Of a stretch of DNA of 64,000 nt, positions 60,051-64,000 are shown piece by piece (position 1 is the first letter of the stretch; each line of letters opens with the position of its first letter). The notes below the pieces were generated by a model that did not search any database, was not told the origin of the DNA, and was given only the letters and a program-made list of their open reading frames with translations. This DNA comes from Cylicocyclus nassatus (taxonomy: Eukaryota; Nematoda; Chromadorea; Rhabditida; Strongylidae): NCBI GenBank assembly GCA_958299035.1, contig CATQJL010000223.1, positions 15,223,742-15,287,741 of the forward strand, written 5' to 3'. The translations under genes were made by a program, and so were the position numbers.

Positions 60051-60052
60051 TA

Positions 60053-60843
60053 TTAGGTTGAACCGAAAATTCGTTCGCACCATTTTCAAAAAGTCATAAC
60101 TTCTTTCCATCACGACGATTTTGCGCAAATTAAATTCTGTTAGAAAGCGTAAAGCATGTGGTTTCAACAGTCCCCTGGCGACTTTCCAGCATGTTCAGAT
60201 TGCAGATATAAAAATGAAAGAACGAAAACATCCGAAATTCGGAATTTTTGAGAAACAATTCCAAAAATTTAGAAACTGCGCGATAAAATCCAGAAAAGCC
60301 ATTATCCTAATTTTTCTTACATTTGATTACTAACTGAGTTAAGTTTGTGCTGATCGAGCTCTTCTTTCAAAAGTTATAATTTTTTGAAAAAAATTCCGAA
60401 AAATCACTTTCCTAAGAATTCCTAAGAAATTGATTTTTCGGCATTTTTTTTTCAAAAAATCATAACATTTGAAAGAAGAGCTCGGTCAGCACAAACTTAA
60501 CTAAGTTAGTAATCAAATATAAGAAAAATTAGGATAATGGCTTTTCTGGATTTTATCGCGCAGTTTCTAGATTTTTGGAATTGTTTCTCAAAAATTCCGA
60601 ATTTCGGATGTTTTCGTTCTTTCATTTTTATTCGTTTATTCATTTTTACTTTCATTTTTTCTTTCATTTTGTTTTTTCATTTTTCATTCTCTGCAATCTG
60701 AACATGCTGGAAAGTCGCCAGGGACTGCTGGAAACTACATGCTTTTCGCTTTCCAATAAAACTTAAATTGCGCAAAATCGTCGTGACGGAAAGAAGTTAT
60801 GATTTTTTGAAAATGGTGCGAACGAACTTTCGGTTCATCCTAA
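60053..60843. mobile_element. Palindromic mariner-like element, second copy, TA target duplication
   Basis: The ends TTAGGTTGAACCGAAAATTC and the inverse GGTTCATCCTAA enclose 791 bp, with TA at 60051-60052 and 60844-60845. Inverted along its whole length with the centre near 60430. Homologous to 18252-18988 but with a CATTTTTATTC-rich insertion at about 60625-60685. Confidence 0.85.
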
Positions 60844-61763
60844 TATATATAATTATTATAATTCCTTTTTGACCTACCTACTTAGGAAAAGATGGAAACA
60901 AGAAAGATTTACTAGTCTGAAAGAAAAATGAGACAAAAGTGAAAGTTCAGATTGGAGCTATAATACGCATGCACAAGAGTTTGGCATTGGAGCGCGATAT
61001 TCAACAAAGCCAGTTATGAAGAAATTGAGGCAAAAAACAAAGGAAAGGCAGTGATATGAAAATGTTTTTAGCTCAAAGTTAGATTTTGACTGGGAAATCC
61101 GTCCATAATAGAAGAATCGAAAACTTAAGTGAAGCGACAGAAATATATGCTCCAGACGATCTCAGATCGTCTGGTGACCGTCTGGAGACGGATTAACTTT
61201 GCAAAAGGCAGTACTTCACATAAGTTTTCAGATCTTTTTGCAAAATTCTTTTGCAAATAATTTTCTATGCACGCAGTTCAATTTTGGTGTCATACGATTC
61301 TGTGTGCACAGTAAACAAGCAATTTGTTTATAGCCTTGCTTTCAGATCGAGCGCACTTTTCGCCATACACGAGAGAGCATGTCAATCGTGTGATAACCTG
61401 TTGGAAGAGCTTGTGTTCGATTAAATGGCGCTTATTCTTGGTGCTCGGCCAAAACTTGCAAAAACGACTCTTTTGCTTTTTCCTCCAAAAACGAAGTCCA
61501 GCCTGTTTCTAGACGATCTGCGCCGGGTCCTGTGCTAACCTCCGGAGGTGATGCACTAGTGATCATGACTTATAATAAGCCGCTTAATTTGAGGCTGTGT
61601 GGAGGTTGTCCGTTACTAAGATACAGTAAGGAATGATTTACATTGCTCTGAAGTATGTGAGAGTAGCACGAGAGGGGAGGTTTATTTTCATTTGGGATTG
61701 CTACTGGACTGAAAAATGATGCACGTCCACGTAAGTTTTCATCTTTCCAAAACGGCCAGTGCA

Positions 61764-62486
61764 TGCCTCTGCGAAGCAGAGGTAACGCACTGGTTTATAA
61801 TAAAGCGCTTAACGTCTGTATCTTTGTCCGTGTGTCTGTGTGTATGTCTGTCTGTTCACGAAATTCATGGGGGAGCTGCAGCCAAGTTAAAGAGCTACAA
61901 TTTTGCATAACACACGTACCAGCACGTAGGCCCACCATGCACAAGAACGAGCCGGTTCCATGAGCGGGTCCTTCAAATTCTGCGCGTCAAACGGGTCCAC
62001 GCGGCTTTTGGCGCGCAAAACTAGGTCACAAATTCAACTTTTTGCAAAGTCATGATTTGCCTGACAGGTAATTCTGCGCTCCAAGAATTCCAAAAAGTTC
62101 TCAAAAAGTTAGCTTTTCTGTGGAAACAGCGCCAAAAAGTAGTGACCGCGGTAGAAGATCGATTTGGCAAGGTTTTACCTAAAAAATTGAAAAGATTTTT
62201 TCACGGAAACGTAGCACAAAATGGCTATTATCTTTATGACGATCACTAAGCCAAAATTAACTCAGTAATCTATTCAAATCCGCAATTGTTTCTCGGCAAA
62301 AAAGTTTTCTTTTTTAAAACTACCGATCTTACATGGAGATGCTTTAGAAAATGAATAGTTGTTTACTATCCATTTGTGATGTACAGTTTCGCGCGGTGAG
62401 TTTCAAAGTCATCATTATGGGAGCACGAGAAAGGCATGGGATAGCAGAGCCAGTGCGAACCTCCGCGAAGCGGAGGTGACGCAGTG
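61764..62486 (+). repeat. Repeat family R1, copy 3, bounded by hairpins
   Basis: It opens with the hairpin CCTCTGCGAAGCAGAGG and ACGCACTGG, then TTATAATAAAGCGCTTAACG and a TG/TCTG microsatellite (61830-61856). It closes with CAGTGCGAACCTCCGCGAAG, hairpin CCTCCGCGAAGCGGAGG and GACGCAGTGG. The matching hairpin units at both ends look like element boundaries. Confidence 0.68.
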
Positions 62487-62699
62487 GTTACGAATATGTT
62501 ACCAGTTATGCTTGGTAGAGCCTTTATGTTATGCCTACGGAAAGCAAACGATAATAGTGGTGGGGGAGGGGGTTGTAGCCGGCGATTGTGTGCCTCTTGC
62601 TTGACTCTGCTTATAGCTCAAGTTCTCGGCGACTGCTTTAAGAGACAAATCACAGTCTTCTTATGTGTACGCTGTACCTAGTTTCTGTTTGATAACGGT

Positions 62700-62789
62700 G
62701 ATAGCAAGAAAAAGATGAAATACCTTGACTTTTACAGCTCGCGCAGAACTCAAAGCAATGACAATGAGAAAAAGTCCAGCCCAGTGCAT
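62700..62789 (-). CDS. Candidate first exon with signal peptide
   Basis: The minus strand reads MHWAGLFLIVIALSSARA and then a GTAAAAG donor-like site. The hydrophobic core and small-residue end look like a signal peptide. The plus strand of the same stretch is also open and bounded by TTTTACAG and GTAAGAAG (62740-62817). Only one reading can be right and no partner exon was found, so this is a weak call. Confidence 0.25.
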
Positions 62790-62819
62790 TCTTATCTTCT
62801 GAAAAGACAAGGTAAGAAG

Positions 62820-64000
62820 TAATTGTGCGTACATTTTGTAGAGAAACCGTTGTCTGAAGCTCTCAGATCGTTTGGTAAGCAAGCTATGGTACGGCGATAA
62901 GTGAGCCCTCGTACGGCCGTGCTATGCTGAAAATAAACTTCAGCATTTGTGGAGAGGCATGAGTTTATTAGTATTAAGTGAACATGTTTGCTACATCATT
63001 TTCACAAAAGCTCATGTAAATGGCTGTCGCTCATTTCATTTTGATGGTTCACAGAAAAACTGGTAGAAACCTGCTATCCTTGTGCCAGAGATCCTTGTTT
63101 CTTGATGCAACTTGTGTAGATACAAAAACTCGTAGCGAAGTTATCGCTCATAATGTTTGTACAAAGAAAGCCCATTTGTGAAGCAAATCTTTACTCTCGT
63201 TTTTGCAGCTTGCACCAACCTTAAATTTGGGCCTAGAGCAAAAAAGCTATGCTAAATCCGTATACAGCCTAGAGCAAAAAAGCTATGCTAAATCCGTATA
63301 CAGGATTTCTAAGTTTTCTGATTACCAAGTTCCAGAAGGGTATGAATTGTTCAGACCAGTGGAGCAAAAACTCACCTTTTCGCAAAATCCAAAATCTTCT
63401 ATCACCTTACACATGGTTTAGATTTACAACAAACATGTTTTTCATACCTAGCAATCCACCCTCCAGCTGACATCAATGAAAAAAAATTTGTGTTGGCGCA
63501 CAACAACTCAAAATCGAGAAGCGGGATGATTACAGCATTTACCTTTACATGTTCTCAGTTCTACTAGGTTCCAGCTCTAGACTGGGATGAAGGAGGGTAA
63601 ATTGGTATGGGCTTTTGAACTGATAATGTAGTACTTATGTTAATTTAGTTGATTTTTAGTTGATTTAGGGCGCGGGAAAACTGCATCGAAAATACTTAAA
63701 TGTTAATCTTCCAAAGTAATCACTGATGTCGTGAATGGCTGTTCAAGTCAACGTCATTGCTAATACTTTGATTTTTGAATGACACGGACATCAACTCCCA
63801 ATCACATCACACCCCTCTCTTCCTATACCTGCCGAGAAGCATAGCTCTTCATGTAGCTGGCTTTTTTACTTCGTCTTTATTTCTGGCTTTAAAATGCCTC
63901 CTAATTAGCGCCTGTGTGAGAAAGCAAGCAAAATATAAGTTCTCTATCGAGGTAGAAATGGTTTCGATTTCGCCGTTTTCTAAGCATCAGCAGAGGTTCA
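62820..64000. other. Right end, no confirmed gene
   Basis: It contains a perfect 36-bp tandem duplication (63231-63302) inside a plus-strand open frame 63203-63421 (LEQKSYAKSVYS repeat, YQVPEGYELFRPVEQKL), preceded by a TTTTTGCAG acceptor-like site at 63200-63208. The frame could be an exon, but no phase-compatible neighbour was found. The rest shows nothing recognisable. Confidence 0.4.
63231..63302 (+). repeat. Perfect 36-bp tandem duplication
   Basis: The unit starts GCCTAGAGCAAAAAAGCTAT and ends CCGTATACA. Two copies lie head to tail without a mismatch (63231-63266, 63267-63302). The length is a multiple of three, so any overlapping frame is kept. Confidence 0.9.

Larger units (their letters stand above)
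59259..61532. mobile_element. Possible large hAT-like composite element
   Basis: The left end CAGGGCCCGGCAC and the right end GCGCCGGGTCCTG resemble the CAGGGCTCGGCAC family. The flanks TGCGAACC (59251-59258) and TGCTAACC (61533-61540) match at 7 of 8. Near-terminal AAAACGAAGTC recurs inverted or shifted at both sides, as in 39167-39408. It encloses other elements (59727-60050, 60053-60843). No transposase frame was found, so the assignment is tentative. Confidence 0.5.

Noticed and set aside
1..64000. tRNA, rRNA, spliced-leader RNA genes and operon structure
   Set aside because: No B-box-like GGTTCGA in a suitable context, no SL-like donor sequence and no close head-to-tail gene spacing were seen by eye. 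A tRNAscan or Infernal run would be decisive.

Overview
This window looks like the genome of a clade V (strongylid, possibly hookworm-type) nematode. The reasons are small spliced genes with short exons and TTTCAG-type acceptors, a nematode-style secreted lectin fusing a von Willebrand A domain to a C-type lectin domain, an RTE retrotransposon of the kind common in strongylids, and a dense load of short inverted-repeat elements. The species itself is an inference. I found no prokaryotic features, tRNA, rRNA or CRISPR array.

Layout. 1-1560: 5' part of a decayed RTE element on the minus strand, running off the left edge. 1605-6480: no recognisable gene. 6504-11105 (minus): a complete 12-exon carotenoid cleavage oxygenase gene (525 aa) with all iron-ligand histidine motifs. 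11.1-19.3 kb: repeat-rich spacer with a decayed CR1/Jockey-like LINE and nested inverted-repeat elements. 19393-28046 (minus): lectin gene A, 13 exons, 393 aa. 30762-32328 (minus): broken copy of an unrecognised gene ('gene C'). 35.4-35.75 kb: a 22-23 bp minisatellite. 37.5-39.5 kb (minus): truncated oxygenase pseudogene. 41244-46698 (minus): lectin gene B, 13 exons, 394 aa. 49323-50916 (minus): open 3' part of gene C. 55-64 kb: almost entirely repeats.

The central structural feature is a tandem segmental duplication of about 25 kb. Copy A is roughly 9.88-35.2 kb and copy B roughly 37.14-54.8 kb. The unit carried the 5' end of the oxygenase gene, the lectin gene and gene C. After duplication the copies took different paths. 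Both lectins stayed intact, the oxygenase fragment in B decayed, and gene C stayed open in B but gained two disabling changes in A. Each copy also received its own insertions (RTE, hAT-like, mariner-like and 3-bp-TSD elements), and the other copy preserves the empty site. This dates many insertions relative to the duplication and fixes their ends.

Functionally, the oxygenase is expected to cleave carotenoids or apocarotenoids in the cytosol. The lectins have an N-terminal signal sequence and are expected to be secreted, in the style of nematode gut/surface vWA-CTLD proteins. Gene C is unrecognised. All genes lie on the minus strand, but nothing suggests an operon.
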